Assembly: GCA_947624995.1 (NCBI GenBank)
Contig: CANQMS010000013.1
Coordinates: forward strand, 1 to 59,799
Source: an uncultured Clostridia bacterium
GTDB lineage: Bacteria; Bacillota; Clostridia; Oscillospirales; CAG-272
Direction of reading: 5' to 3'
DNA length: 59,799 bases
Shown here: one piece after another, positions 52,828-59,799 of the stretch
Layout: every line of letters begins with the position of its first letter
Position numbering within the stretch: position 1 is the stretch's first letter
The notes under the pieces: generated by a model
The model's database searches: none
Told to the model about the DNA's origin: nothing
Seen by the model: the letters and a program-made list of their open reading frames with translations, nothing else
Program-made: the position numbers and the translations under genes

Positions 52828-54171
52828 TTAAAATACTTCTTGCAAAGGTATGTAGTTGGTTGGTACGAGAACATGCCACTCGCCCGTTTTGAGGTCGAGT
52901 ATGCACATGTAATTGCAGCAGTCGCGGTCTTTTAATTCGTCGTCGAGGTCGCGGTATTGCCTGCCGCTGAAAAGGACGTAATCGTCAGTGATGTCGAATA
53001 TCGCACATCCCCACGCGGTCCAGCCGAAGTTCGTGCCGATATCCTCGCATACCGTCACGGTATTGTCGCTTTCGTGGTCGTAGCGGTACAGAGTTCCGCC
53101 GTCAAACCTGTACGTCTTTCCTTCCGCCTGTGATTCGTAGTTCGCACCCTTGTTCTTCGTATACGTATAAGTCTCCGATTCCTCGTAGTTGTCGTAGTCC
53201 AGTTTCGTATAATATAGGTCTCCGTTGTGCGTCCTGAAACCGAGCACTCCTTCGGCGACAAGGCGCTCGCCCGCGCCGATGTTGTTCGCGTCGAGAACGT
53301 ATATGTCGGAGATGACCACAAAGTCGTCATTTGCGCGCGCGTCGTCCTCAAGCTTTTCCGGCTCACGTACGTTTCGTTCAAAATATATCATGCCGTCATC
53401 AATATATCCCTCAAGAGTGTGATAATACGCCTGTTCCCCTATGCCGACGTCGTATTCTTCCCTGATATCCGAAAAGTCGAGGGCGCACGAGCATATCATG
53501 TTGCGGTCCGTGATGTACCACACGCGTTCGTTCCATATTCCGAACATCCTCGTGCGAGTGCCTACGTCCAGATATTCCGCCTTTCCCGTGACGGTGTCGA
53601 GCGACCCGATTTCTATGAACGGGCGGTCGATGAAGGTGCTGCTGTCAGACCAAATATACAGCTTACCGCGATAAAACCACACGTCACTCGCTCCCCTGAA
53701 CTCTAACCTGCCGATCTTCTTCGTTATGCCTGTTTTTGTGTCAAACGAATGTAACGTACAGTAGTCACGACCGGTCAAATATACGACAGGGAGCTCACCC
53801 TCGCGCTGTACGATACATCTGGGGAAGACTCCGCCGAGCGGACATTCCGAGGCAGAATTGTGGTAGCATGTCGGGTCCTGACACGCGTAATATGTGTCCC
53901 CCGGATAGTCAAGCAGCGTAAATGTGAGGTTGGGATAATGGGAAACCGGTTCGTAGCTGCTATAGTACACGCAGTCGCCGGCGAAGCATTTGGTATGATA
54001 CACGGTGTCATCGTCAGCGTAAGGATTCGGCGCTTCGTCTTTACCCTTGTCTTTTTCGCCGTCTGTCACATCGCCGGGATCCGTGCTCTCGCGCGGTTCA
54101 CACGCGGTGAATACCGCCGCCAGCACGAATAAAACGGCAAACAGCAAGCATACGAGTCTTGCGTGGTTCAT
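52828..54171 (-). CDS. Paralogous lipoprotein 5 (N-half type I, C-half type B)
   Basis: 447 residues. Signal peptide and lipobox (TACEPRES). The N-terminal half is type I (CPLGGVFPRC, like copy 1). The C-terminal half is type B, identical to copy 3 in protein sequence except near the end. It contains the 440-bp tract shared with copy 3. The Cys-His motif CQDPTCYH is present. It follows small secreted protein b. The ATG at 54171 has GGAGG upstream. Confidence 0.8.
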   Translation of the reverse strand: MNHARLVCLLFAVLFVLAAVFTACEPRESTDPGDVTDGEKDKGKDEAPNPYADDDTVYHTKCFAGDCVYYSSYEPVSHYPNLTFTLLDYPGDTYYACQDPTCYHNSASECPLGGVFPRCIVQREGELPVVYLTGRDYCTLHSFDTKTGITKKIGRLEFRGASDVWFYRGKLYIWSDSSTFIDRPFIEIGSLDTVTGKAEYLDVGTRTRMFGIWNERVWYITDRNMICSCALDFSDIREEYDVGIGEQAYYHTLEGYIDDGMIYFERNVREPEKLEDDARANDDFVVISDIYVLDANNIGAGERLVAEGVLGFRTHNGDLYYTKLDYDNYEESETYTYTKNKGANYESQAEGKTYRFDGGTLYRYDHESDNTVTVCEDIGTNFGWTAWGCAIFDITDDYVLFSGRQYRDLDDELKDRDCCNYMCILDLKTGEWHVLVPTNYIPLQEVF

Positions 54172-54203
54172 ATTTTTTACCTCCATCGGCAAATTTGCAG
54201 AAT

Positions 54204-54234
54204 AAATATATGAGGCGGCTTTCCACATATATTT
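54204..54234. repeat. Intergenic hairpin element (copy 2)
   Basis: AAATATATG (54204-54212) and CATATATTT (54226-54234) form the same 9-bp stem, with the same GAGGCGGCTTTCCA centre, as at 49203-49233. It lies between secreted protein b and lipoprotein 5. Confidence 0.75.
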
Positions 54235-54309
54235 ATTATTTTATTTCTTTATCCCTATGCCTCGATTACTCCGCCGGGATATCGCGGATAAATGGCGCCT
54301 CCGCGTCGG

Positions 54310-54956
54310 TCAAAGCTGGCTGCGGCAGTCCGCTATGACAGTGCTGTAATCTTCGATTACATATGAATCAGCCTTAAGGTCTGTAGGATCGGATGTCGAA
54401 TACAACTTTGCTACGACTCCAACGCTTCTCCATTGCGTAAAGCCGCGACCGTCATAATGGGACCCGCCATAGTTTATTATGTCGGATGCTCTTACCGCCG
54501 TGCCGGAAAAAGTCGGGCTCGTGTATTTATATCCGGTCGATGTGCTTACGCTTGAATCAAACAGAGACTTGATCTCTACTTTGCCGAGATACGTCTCTAT
54601 TTTGACTTCCGAATAGTGCGTTGCCGGCTGATAATACTGGACCAAATAAAACTCGATCACAATATTTTTCGGAGGATTAGGCAGCGCCTCTGTCCTCTTC
54701 CATGCAATGGTAATATATGCGGAAACTTTCGTTATCTCGTCCACTTTATTATTACCGCTTGCAAATTCGACAGTCGGCTTCATATACGTCGTGAACTCGA
54801 CGTTGTAATTATTCGCCTCGTTCTGCATCATCGACGTGAACGAATAATACGACTTGTACGTCACCGTGGTACCGGCAGCAAATGCATTGACCGAAAATAA
54901 TGCGATCATTACAACGGCTGATACGAACGAAACGAATCTTTTGAGTTTTTTCTCAT
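54310..54956 (-). CDS. Small secreted protein (paralogue b), with a one-base frame break at its start
   Basis: About 215 residues, paralogous to the protein at 49311 (YKSYYSFTSMMQNEANNYNVEF). A signal peptide (FVSFVSAVVMIALFSVNAFA) and no anchor. The best start, ATG at 54956, has GGAGG nine nt upstream. It is out of frame by one base with the rest, because the run of As that follows (positions 54945-54950) has six bases rather than seven. With seven the start would read MRKKLKRF, like the paralogue. It is therefore a sequence error, a fresh frameshift or a slippage switch. The promoter at 55077-55105 leads the cluster. Confidence 0.65.
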
Positions 54957-55076
54957 AATACAATTCCTCCAAATATTTTTTATATATGGCTTGCCGCCTC
55001 ATATAAACAATAGAACATGTATATATAAATCTTGATGTGCGCACTATATACATATTTCCGATTCTCTTTTGTTTAT

Positions 55077-55105
55077 ATTATATCATAAGTTGTGCAGTGA
55101 TGCAA
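55077..55105 (-). promoter_or_regulatory. Promoter of the lipoprotein cluster
   Basis: Minus strand: TTGCAT (55100-55105), 17 nt, TATAAT (55077-55082). It lies about 115 nt before the ATG at 54956 and is the only good promoter seen ahead of this 11-kb run. Confidence 0.55.
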
Positions 55106-55195
55106 TGGTATAAAATATATAATCATATGTTTTTTTGAGAGATTCAAATAGCCTTCCCCGAACGGGGCGCGACTCGCTTTTTTCCGCTTTTTGTG

Positions 55196-55266
55196 TCCGC
55201 CGCGGCATTTGCCGCGGCGGACCTTCCGCGGGCGGACCTTCCGCGGGCGGACCTTCCGCGGGCGGG
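55196..55266. repeat. GC hairpin followed by 15-bp tandem repeats
   Basis: TCCGCCGCGGC/GCCGCGGCGGA form an 11-bp stem (55196-55221). Three full copies of GGCGGACCTTCCGCG (55216-55230, 55231-55245, 55246-55260) plus a partial follow. It sits between the divergent lipoprotein and nucleotidyltransferase promoters. The rest of this 400-bp gap is AT-rich and shows no gene. Confidence 0.75.
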
Positions 55267-55311
55267 AATTATGAACCGAATGTGAATTATTTTAAAAATT
55301 AAAAATACCCG

Positions 55312-55340
55312 TTGACTTTACTGCCGGGGGGGAGTATAAT
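55312..55340 (+). promoter_or_regulatory. Strong sigma-A promoter of the transferase-ABC importer operon
   Basis: TTGACT (55312-55317), 17 nt, TATAAT (55335-55340). The leader to the ATG at 55401 is about 55 nt. Confidence 0.78.
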
Positions 55341-55400
55341 CTTGTTCAAATAGCAGACGCACGCCGTGCAAAAATGAACGTACAGAGGTGCGGGGGTGAA

Positions 55401-56297
55401 ATGAAAAAAACTCTCAGCAGAAAACAATTCGATATCCTTGAGGCGCTCGCCGTCTCGGGGGAGGCGCTCACGCAGCGGCGCCTCGGCGAGCTCACCGGGC
55501 ACTCGCTCGGCACCGTCAACCGCATCGTGAAGGAATTTTCCGACGCGGGTCTCGTCGACGGAGGGCGCATCACGAACGCGGGGCTCTCGGCGCTCGAACC
55601 GTACCGCGCGCGGCGCGCCGTCTTTATCGCCGCCGGTTTCGGCTCGCGCCTCGTCCCGATCACGCTGAACACGCCGAAGCCGCTCGTCCGCGTCAACGGC
55701 AAACGCATCATCGACAGTCTCATCGACGCCTGCCTCGCCGCCGGGATCGAGGAGATCTACGTCGTCCGCGGTTATCTGGCGGAGCAGTTCGACCAGCTCC
55801 TCTACAAGTACCCGATGATCAAATTCCTTGAAAATCCCGCCTACAACGAATCAAACAACATCAGCTCCGCGATGTGCGCGCGGTACCTGCTCGGCGGCGC
55901 TTACGTCTTCGAGGCGGACCTTTTGCTCCGCGAGCCCTCGCTCATCAAAAAATATCAGTTCGCGTCAAACTACCTCGGCATCTACAAGGAACGCTCCGAC
56001 GACTGGTGCTTCACCGTCCGCGACGGGGCGATCACGGAGCTGAAGCTCGGCGGGCTCGACTGCTATCAGCTCGTCGGCGTCTCCTTCTGGGACGAGGACG
56101 ACGGGCGGCGCCTCGCCGAACATATCGAGGCGGCTTACGAGCTGCCCGGCGGCAAGGAGCAGTTCTGGGATCAGGTCCCGCTCCGCGTCTTCCGCGGCGA
56201 ATACCGCGTCCTCGTCCGCGAGTGCCGCGACGGGGACATCACGGAGATCGACACCTTCAAGGAACTGAAGGCGCTCGACAGAACTTACGATACATAA
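55401..56297 (+). CDS. Winged-helix / LicC-like nucleotidyltransferase fusion
   Basis: 298 residues. Residues 1-70 form a winged-helix DNA-binding domain (RRLGELTGHSLGTVNRIVKEF). Residues 75-298 form a nucleotidyltransferase with the Mg-NTP loop AAGFGSRLVPITLNTPKPLV, the LicC-like NESNNISSAMCAR and EADLLLREPSLI. LicC-type enzymes make CDP-choline; relatives make CDP-2-aminoethylphosphonate. The exact alcohol or amine is not known here. The helix domain suggests that it also regulates its own operon. I take the ATG at 55401, which has GGGGGTG just upstream, over that at 55374. It leads the ABC importer operon. Confidence 0.85.
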   Translation: MKKTLSRKQFDILEALAVSGEALTQRRLGELTGHSLGTVNRIVKEFSDAGLVDGGRITNAGLSALEPYRARRAVFIAAGFGSRLVPITLNTPKPLVRVNGKRIIDSLIDACLAAGIEEIYVVRGYLAEQFDQLLYKYPMIKFLENPAYNESNNISSAMCARYLLGGAYVFEADLLLREPSLIKKYQFASNYLGIYKERSDDWCFTVRDGAITELKLGGLDCYQLVGVSFWDEDDGRRLAEHIEAAYELPGGKEQFWDQVPLRVFRGEYRVLVRECRDGDITEIDTFKELKALDRTYDT

Positions 56298-56332
56298 TTT
56301 AAAATAACTTTAATTCAAAGGAGAAAACGTAC

Positions 56333-57319
56333 ATGAAAAGATTCGTATCCGTCATTATCGCGCTCTTCGCGCTCTGCCTCGCGGCGGCGGCGCTCGCCTC
56401 CTGCGGCGGCAGCGAAAACAAAGTCACGATCTGGACGAGCGGCGAGGACTACAAAAACGCCTACTACCTCGAAGAATGCGAAAAGAAATTTCCCGACTAC
56501 GAGATCGTGCTCGAATACATGAATTCGAGCACGATCGCGGCGAAGGTGCTCGAAGAGGGCGACGACTGCTCCTGCGACATCATCCTCTCCGAGGAATACG
56601 GCTACCTCTACAAGTGCGAGGAATACCTCCACGAGCTCACGGACTTCGACTTTTCCGTCTTCCTCGACGACATCGTACCCGAGGGGCACAAGTTCACGCC
56701 CGAGCTCAAGAACGGCGGCTGCATCATCCTCAACACCGAGGTCCTGAAGGAAAAGGGACTCGCGGAGCCGAAGTCGTACGACGACCTGCTCGACCCGGGA
56801 TTTAAGGGGCTCGTCTCGATGCCGAATCCGAATTCGTCCGGGACCGGATATATGTTCCTGCGCCAGCTCACGAACGAGTGGGGCGAGGACAAGGCTTTCG
56901 ATTACTTTGACAAGCTCGCGGAAAACGTGCTCTCGTTCACGTCGTCCGGGTCGGGTCCCGTCAACGCGCTCGTCCACGGCGAGGTCGCGGTCGGGCTCGG
57001 GATGACGTCTCAGGCTGTCGTCGAGATAAACGAGGGCGCGCCGCTCAAGATCGTCTTCTTCGAGGAGGGCTCGCCTTACAGCATGTACGGCAACGCCGTG
57101 CTCGAAAAGAGCGCGGGGCGCAAGTGCGTCACGGACGTCTTCAACTATCTTGCGACCGACCTCTGCCGCGGCGACAACGAGCGGTACTTCCCCGATCAGA
57201 TCTTTAAGGATTTCGCGCCGACAGTCGACGGGTTCCCGACCGGCATAAAGTACGGCAACATGAAGAACGACACGCTCGCCGAGAAGGAAAGACTCGGCGC
57301 GAAGTGGACCCACGAATGA
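56333..57319 (+). CDS. ABC importer substrate-binding lipoprotein (PhnS/FbpA/PotD-like)
   Basis: 328 residues. Lipobox LASCGG (Cys near residue 24). The mature part begins KVTIWTSGEDYKNAYYLEECEKKFP, typical of family-1 or -6 binding proteins for iron, polyamines, thiamine or 2-aminoethylphosphonate. PNPNSSGTGYMFLRQL and LGMTSQAVVEINEGAPL are conserved hinge segments. The upstream LicC-like gene favours an amine or aminophosphonate. GGAG precedes the ATG. It overlaps the ATPase gene by ATGA. Confidence 0.88.
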   Translation: MKRFVSVIIALFALCLAAAALASCGGSENKVTIWTSGEDYKNAYYLEECEKKFPDYEIVLEYMNSSTIAAKVLEEGDDCSCDIILSEEYGYLYKCEEYLHELTDFDFSVFLDDIVPEGHKFTPELKNGGCIILNTEVLKEKGLAEPKSYDDLLDPGFKGLVSMPNPNSSGTGYMFLRQLTNEWGEDKAFDYFDKLAENVLSFTSSGSGPVNALVHGEVAVGLGMTSQAVVEINEGAPLKIVFFEEGSPYSMYGNAVLEKSAGRKCVTDVFNYLATDLCRGDNERYFPDQIFKDFAPTVDGFPTGIKYGNMKNDTLAEKERLGAKWTHE

Positions 57320-58089
57320 GCAGCAAGCTCGAAGTCGTCGGACTCAAAAAGGCATATAAGTCCGCCGACGTGCTGCGCGGGGTGTCCTTCGACGTCCGCG
57401 ACGGCGAATTTCTCTCGATACTCGGTCCGTCCGGGTGCGGAAAAACGACGCTTCTGCGCCTGCTGATCGGTCTGCTCGCCCCGGACGAGGGGCACATATA
57501 CAAGGACGGCGCCGAGATCACGCACGAGCGTCCGGACAGGCGCGGGATGGGGATCGTGTTCCAGAATTACGCGCTGTTCGAGAACATGACGGCGAAAAAA
57601 AACGTCGCCTACGCGCTGCGCTTCCACGGGATGACGAAGGCGGAGGCTATGGCGCGCGCCGATGAGATGATCGCGGCGGTCGGGCTGACGGAGCACGCGG
57701 ACAAGCTGCCGCGCAGCCTCTCGGGCGGGCAGCAGCAGCGCGTCGCGATCGCGCGGACGCTCGCGCTCTCGCCCGACATCGTCCTGCTCGACGAGCCGAT
57801 GTCCGCGCTCGACGTCGCGACGCGGCTCTCGATGCGCGCTGAGCTTTTGCGCCTCGGGCGCGAGTTCGGCACGACGCTCATCTACGTGACGCACGATCAG
57901 GAGGAGGCGTTCGCCCTCTCCGACAGGATAATGATCATGGACGGCGGCGAGATCTCCCAGCTCGACACGCCGGAGAACATCGTCGCCCACCCGGCGAACG
58001 CATACGTTCAGTCGTTCGTGCTCGACAATCTCCGGGCGAAGGTGGACTCGCTCTCGCGGTTCACGGGCGGGATCGGAGGCGGCGCATGA
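57316..58089 (+). CDS. ABC importer ATPase (PotA/FbpC/PhnT-like)
   Basis: 257 residues. All ATPase motifs are intact: Walker A GPSGCGKTTLL, the Q-loop VFQNYALFENMT, the signature LSGGQQQRVAIARTLA, Walker B IVLLDEPMSALD and the switch VTHDQEEAF. It energises the permease encoded next. The start is the ATG at 57316, which overlaps the previous stop; an upstream GTG at 57304 would put part of the gene inside its neighbour. It lacks the C-terminal TOBE domain of longer PotA-type ATPases. Confidence 0.95.
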   Translation: MSSKLEVVGLKKAYKSADVLRGVSFDVRDGEFLSILGPSGCGKTTLLRLLIGLLAPDEGHIYKDGAEITHERPDRRGMGIVFQNYALFENMTAKKNVAYALRFHGMTKAEAMARADEMIAAVGLTEHADKLPRSLSGGQQQRVAIARTLALSPDIVLLDEPMSALDVATRLSMRAELLRLGREFGTTLIYVTHDQEEAFALSDRIMIMDGGEISQLDTPENIVAHPANAYVQSFVLDNLRAKVDSLSRFTGGIGGGA

Positions 58090-59669
58090 CGCGCCGCAGG
58101 CGGGCGGGGCTCGTCATCAACGTCTCGGTCGCGCTGTTCTTCGTCGCCGCCGTTATAGCGCCGATCGTCTCGATGCTGTGCCGCATCACTCGCGACGGCT
58201 TTTCGCAGACAGTCGGCTCCGAGGTTTTCGGGCGCGCCGTCTTTAACTCCGCCGTGACGGGGCTCGTCTCGACGGTCATAACGCTGCTTCTGGCGCTCGT
58301 CTCGGCGCTCGCGCTCGAACGGAGCCGCGTCCCGCTGCGCGCCGTGTTCGGGACGCTGTTCGTCCTGCCGATGCTGATCCCGTCGATCTCGCACGCGTTC
58401 GCGCTCGTCGCGCTGTTCGGCAGGAACGGGATCTTAACGGGGCTCTTTCACATCGACGGGAGCATTTACGGGTATCCCGGCATCATCGCGGGGTCGGTGA
58501 TGTACTCCTTCCCCGTCGCGTTCCTCATGTTTTCGGGCATCCTCGCCTACGAGGACGGGATGACATACAGGGCGGCGGAGGTGCTCGGCATCCCGCCGCA
58601 CCGCCGCTTCTTCGGCATCACGCTGCCCTTTCTGCGGCGGACGCTCGTCTCCGCGTTTTTCGCGGTCTTCACGATGGTGGTGACCGACTACGGCGTCCCG
58701 CTGATGATCGGCGGGCAGACGACGACGCTGTCCGTACTGATGTACAACCGCGCCGTCGGCATGATCGACTACGACGCGGGCAGCGTCATCGGCTCGTTTC
58801 TGCTGCTGCCCGCGGTCGCGGCGTTTCTCGTCGACCTCCTTTTGCCCGAGCGGGCGGAGAGCGGGTTCGTCTCCGAGCCCGTCGTCCCCGGCAAAAGCCG
58901 CGTGCGGGATGCGCTCGCGTTCGTCTTTTCCGCCGCCGTCTCCCTCTGTGTGCTCGCGCCCGTTCTGACGTTTCTCGTCATGGTATTCGAGACGAAGTAC
59001 CCGGTGAACGCGACGTTCACGCTTGCGCACATCGCGCGCGCCCTCGACCGCGGCGCGGGAAAGTATCTCTGCAATTCCGTTCTGTACGCTTTGCTGACCG
59101 CCGTTTTCGGCACGGCGCTCTCGTTTTTATGCGCGTACCTGACGGCGCGTCTGCGCGCGCCGTTCTCGCGGGCGCTGCATCTGTTCTCGATCACGTCGAT
59201 GGCGATCCCGGGGATCGTGCTCGGGCTGTCGTATGTTATCTTCTTCCACAAGACGCCGGTGTACGGGACCGTACTGATCGTCGCGCTCGCGAATTCCGTT
59301 CATTTTTTCGCGTCACCGTACCTGATGATGTACAACACGCTGGGGAAGGTGAATCCGAATCTCGAATACGTCGGGATGACGCTCGGCGTCGGGAGGATGC
59401 GGATCATCCGCGACGTCATCATCCCGAAGGTGAAGTTCACGCTTTCGGAGATGTTTGTTTACTTTTTCGTGAACTCGATGATGACGATATCGGCGGTGTC
59501 GTTTCTCGCACCGCCGGCGCCGAAGCCCGTTTCGCTGATGATAAATCAGTTTGAAGCGCAGCTTTTGATGGAGAGCGCGGCGTTTGTGTCGATACTTATA
59601 CTTATTATCAATGTTATTATGAAGGCGATAGTCGCCGCCCTCAAGCGCCGGGAGCTTAAGGGGAAGTAA
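58086..59669 (+). CDS. ABC importer double permease (FbpB/ThiP-like)
   Basis: 527 residues and about twelve membrane helices, in two tandem permease domains. Each has an EAA-type loop that docks the ATPase: AAEVLGIPPHRRFFGITLPFLR near residue 165, and VGMTLGVGRMRIIRDVIIPK near residue 440. Such fused permeases occur in ferric-iron, thiamine and aminophosphonate importers. The ATG overlaps the ATPase stop, with GGAGG six nt upstream. Repeat copy C starts 34 bp after it, at the contig end. Confidence 0.93.
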   Translation: MTRRRRAGLVINVSVALFFVAAVIAPIVSMLCRITRDGFSQTVGSEVFGRAVFNSAVTGLVSTVITLLLALVSALALERSRVPLRAVFGTLFVLPMLIPSISHAFALVALFGRNGILTGLFHIDGSIYGYPGIIAGSVMYSFPVAFLMFSGILAYEDGMTYRAAEVLGIPPHRRFFGITLPFLRRTLVSAFFAVFTMVVTDYGVPLMIGGQTTTLSVLMYNRAVGMIDYDAGSVIGSFLLLPAVAAFLVDLLLPERAESGFVSEPVVPGKSRVRDALAFVFSAAVSLCVLAPVLTFLVMVFETKYPVNATFTLAHIARALDRGAGKYLCNSVLYALLTAVFGTALSFLCAYLTARLRAPFSRALHLFSITSMAIPGIVLGLSYVIFFHKTPVYGTVLIVALANSVHFFASPYLMMYNTLGKVNPNLEYVGMTLGVGRMRIIRDVIIPKVKFTLSEMFVYFFVNSMMTISAVSFLAPPAPKPVSLMINQFEAQLLMESAAFVSILILIINVIMKAIVAALKRRELKGK

Positions 59670-59703
59670 ATTTCTTTTCTGATTTTCTTTATCTTGTTTT
59701 CTT

Positions 59704-59799
59704 TTCTTTATCTTGATCTTCTTTATTTTCCTTGCTTCAAAGCGGGGGAAGTTCGTTAAGAAGGGACCCCCCGAGGTCCCTCCTTAACAATCCACCCAT
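59704..59799 (-). repeat. Dispersed hairpin repeat, copy C (inverted, cut by window end)
   Basis: Reading the minus strand from 59799, it begins ATGGGTGGATTGTTAAGG like copy A, with the same hairpin, and continues to the A-rich tail. Only three differences are seen across 96 bases. The contig ends at the outer edge of the repeat, the expected place for an assembly break. Confidence 0.92.

Noticed and set aside
46381-54171. Five lipoproteins as c-type cytochromes because of the Cys-Cys-His motif
   Set aside because: The heme motif needs CxxCH (or CxnCH). Here one residue separates the second Cys and the His, so heme attachment is not supported.
43885-59799. Prophage or transposon island
   Set aside because: No integrase, transposase, phage structural gene or tRNA attachment site is visible; only the inverted repeats suggest mobility.

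Overview
This 59.8 kb window looks like one contig of a moderately GC-rich, spore-forming member of the Clostridia (an Oscillospirales- or Christensenellales-like gut Firmicute is my best guess). The main evidence is the canonical S10-spc-alpha ribosomal cluster in Firmicute order, zinc-type S4, L36, S14 and adenylate kinase, a KOW protein between map and infA, and the pairs gpr-spoIIP and DUF421-DUF4363. A SigH-like sigma factor, DUF4364, and vegetative promoters and strong Shine-Dalgarno sites throughout agree. I saw no tRNA, rRNA, CRISPR array, prophage or transposase.

Layout. 1-13 kb is housekeeping: metK (cut by the window edge), a small membrane exporter, DUF421-DUF4363, a two-gene radical-SAM pair, a large membrane protein resembling a P-type ATPase that has lost its catalytic motifs, rlmB, a zinc-ribbon protein, a SigH-like sigma factor, DUF4364 and an orphan peptide-binding lipoprotein. 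13.2-15.9 kb holds the sporulation genes gpr and spoIIP. A bidirectional terminator separates these from 16.0-31.9 kb, an unbroken minus-strand run of 32 genes from rpsJ to rplQ, with a good promoter about 255 nt upstream of rpsJ. 32.3-35.5 kb carries xylB and lnt.

35.7-40.3 kb is a plus-strand block of two ECF sigma factor genes. Each is coupled by a GTGA overlap to a single-pass membrane protein, and the second of these carries ten extracellular BspA-type leucine-rich repeats; a TraX-like gene follows. 40.3-42.8 kb holds an RluA-type pseudouridine synthase, upp and a nitroreductase.

42.9-59.8 kb is accessory. It opens with four and a bit copies of a 132-bp tandem repeat and a hairpin-bearing repeat (copies A and B). 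The same hairpin repeat lies inverted at the very end of the contig (copy C). Between them is an 11-kb minus-strand cluster of five paralogous lipoproteins, two paralogous small secreted proteins and a double ABC-2-type permease without an ATPase. Four of the lipoproteins are mosaics showing all four combinations of two N-terminal and two C-terminal half types, including a 440-bp identical tract. This is the best candidate in the window for an undescribed system, probably cell-surface and diversifying by gene conversion. It is followed by a plus-strand operon of a winged-helix/LicC-like nucleotidyltransferase fusion and a complete ABC importer of the phosphonate/iron/polyamine type. This operon could import and CDP-activate a small amine or phosphonate for surface decoration.
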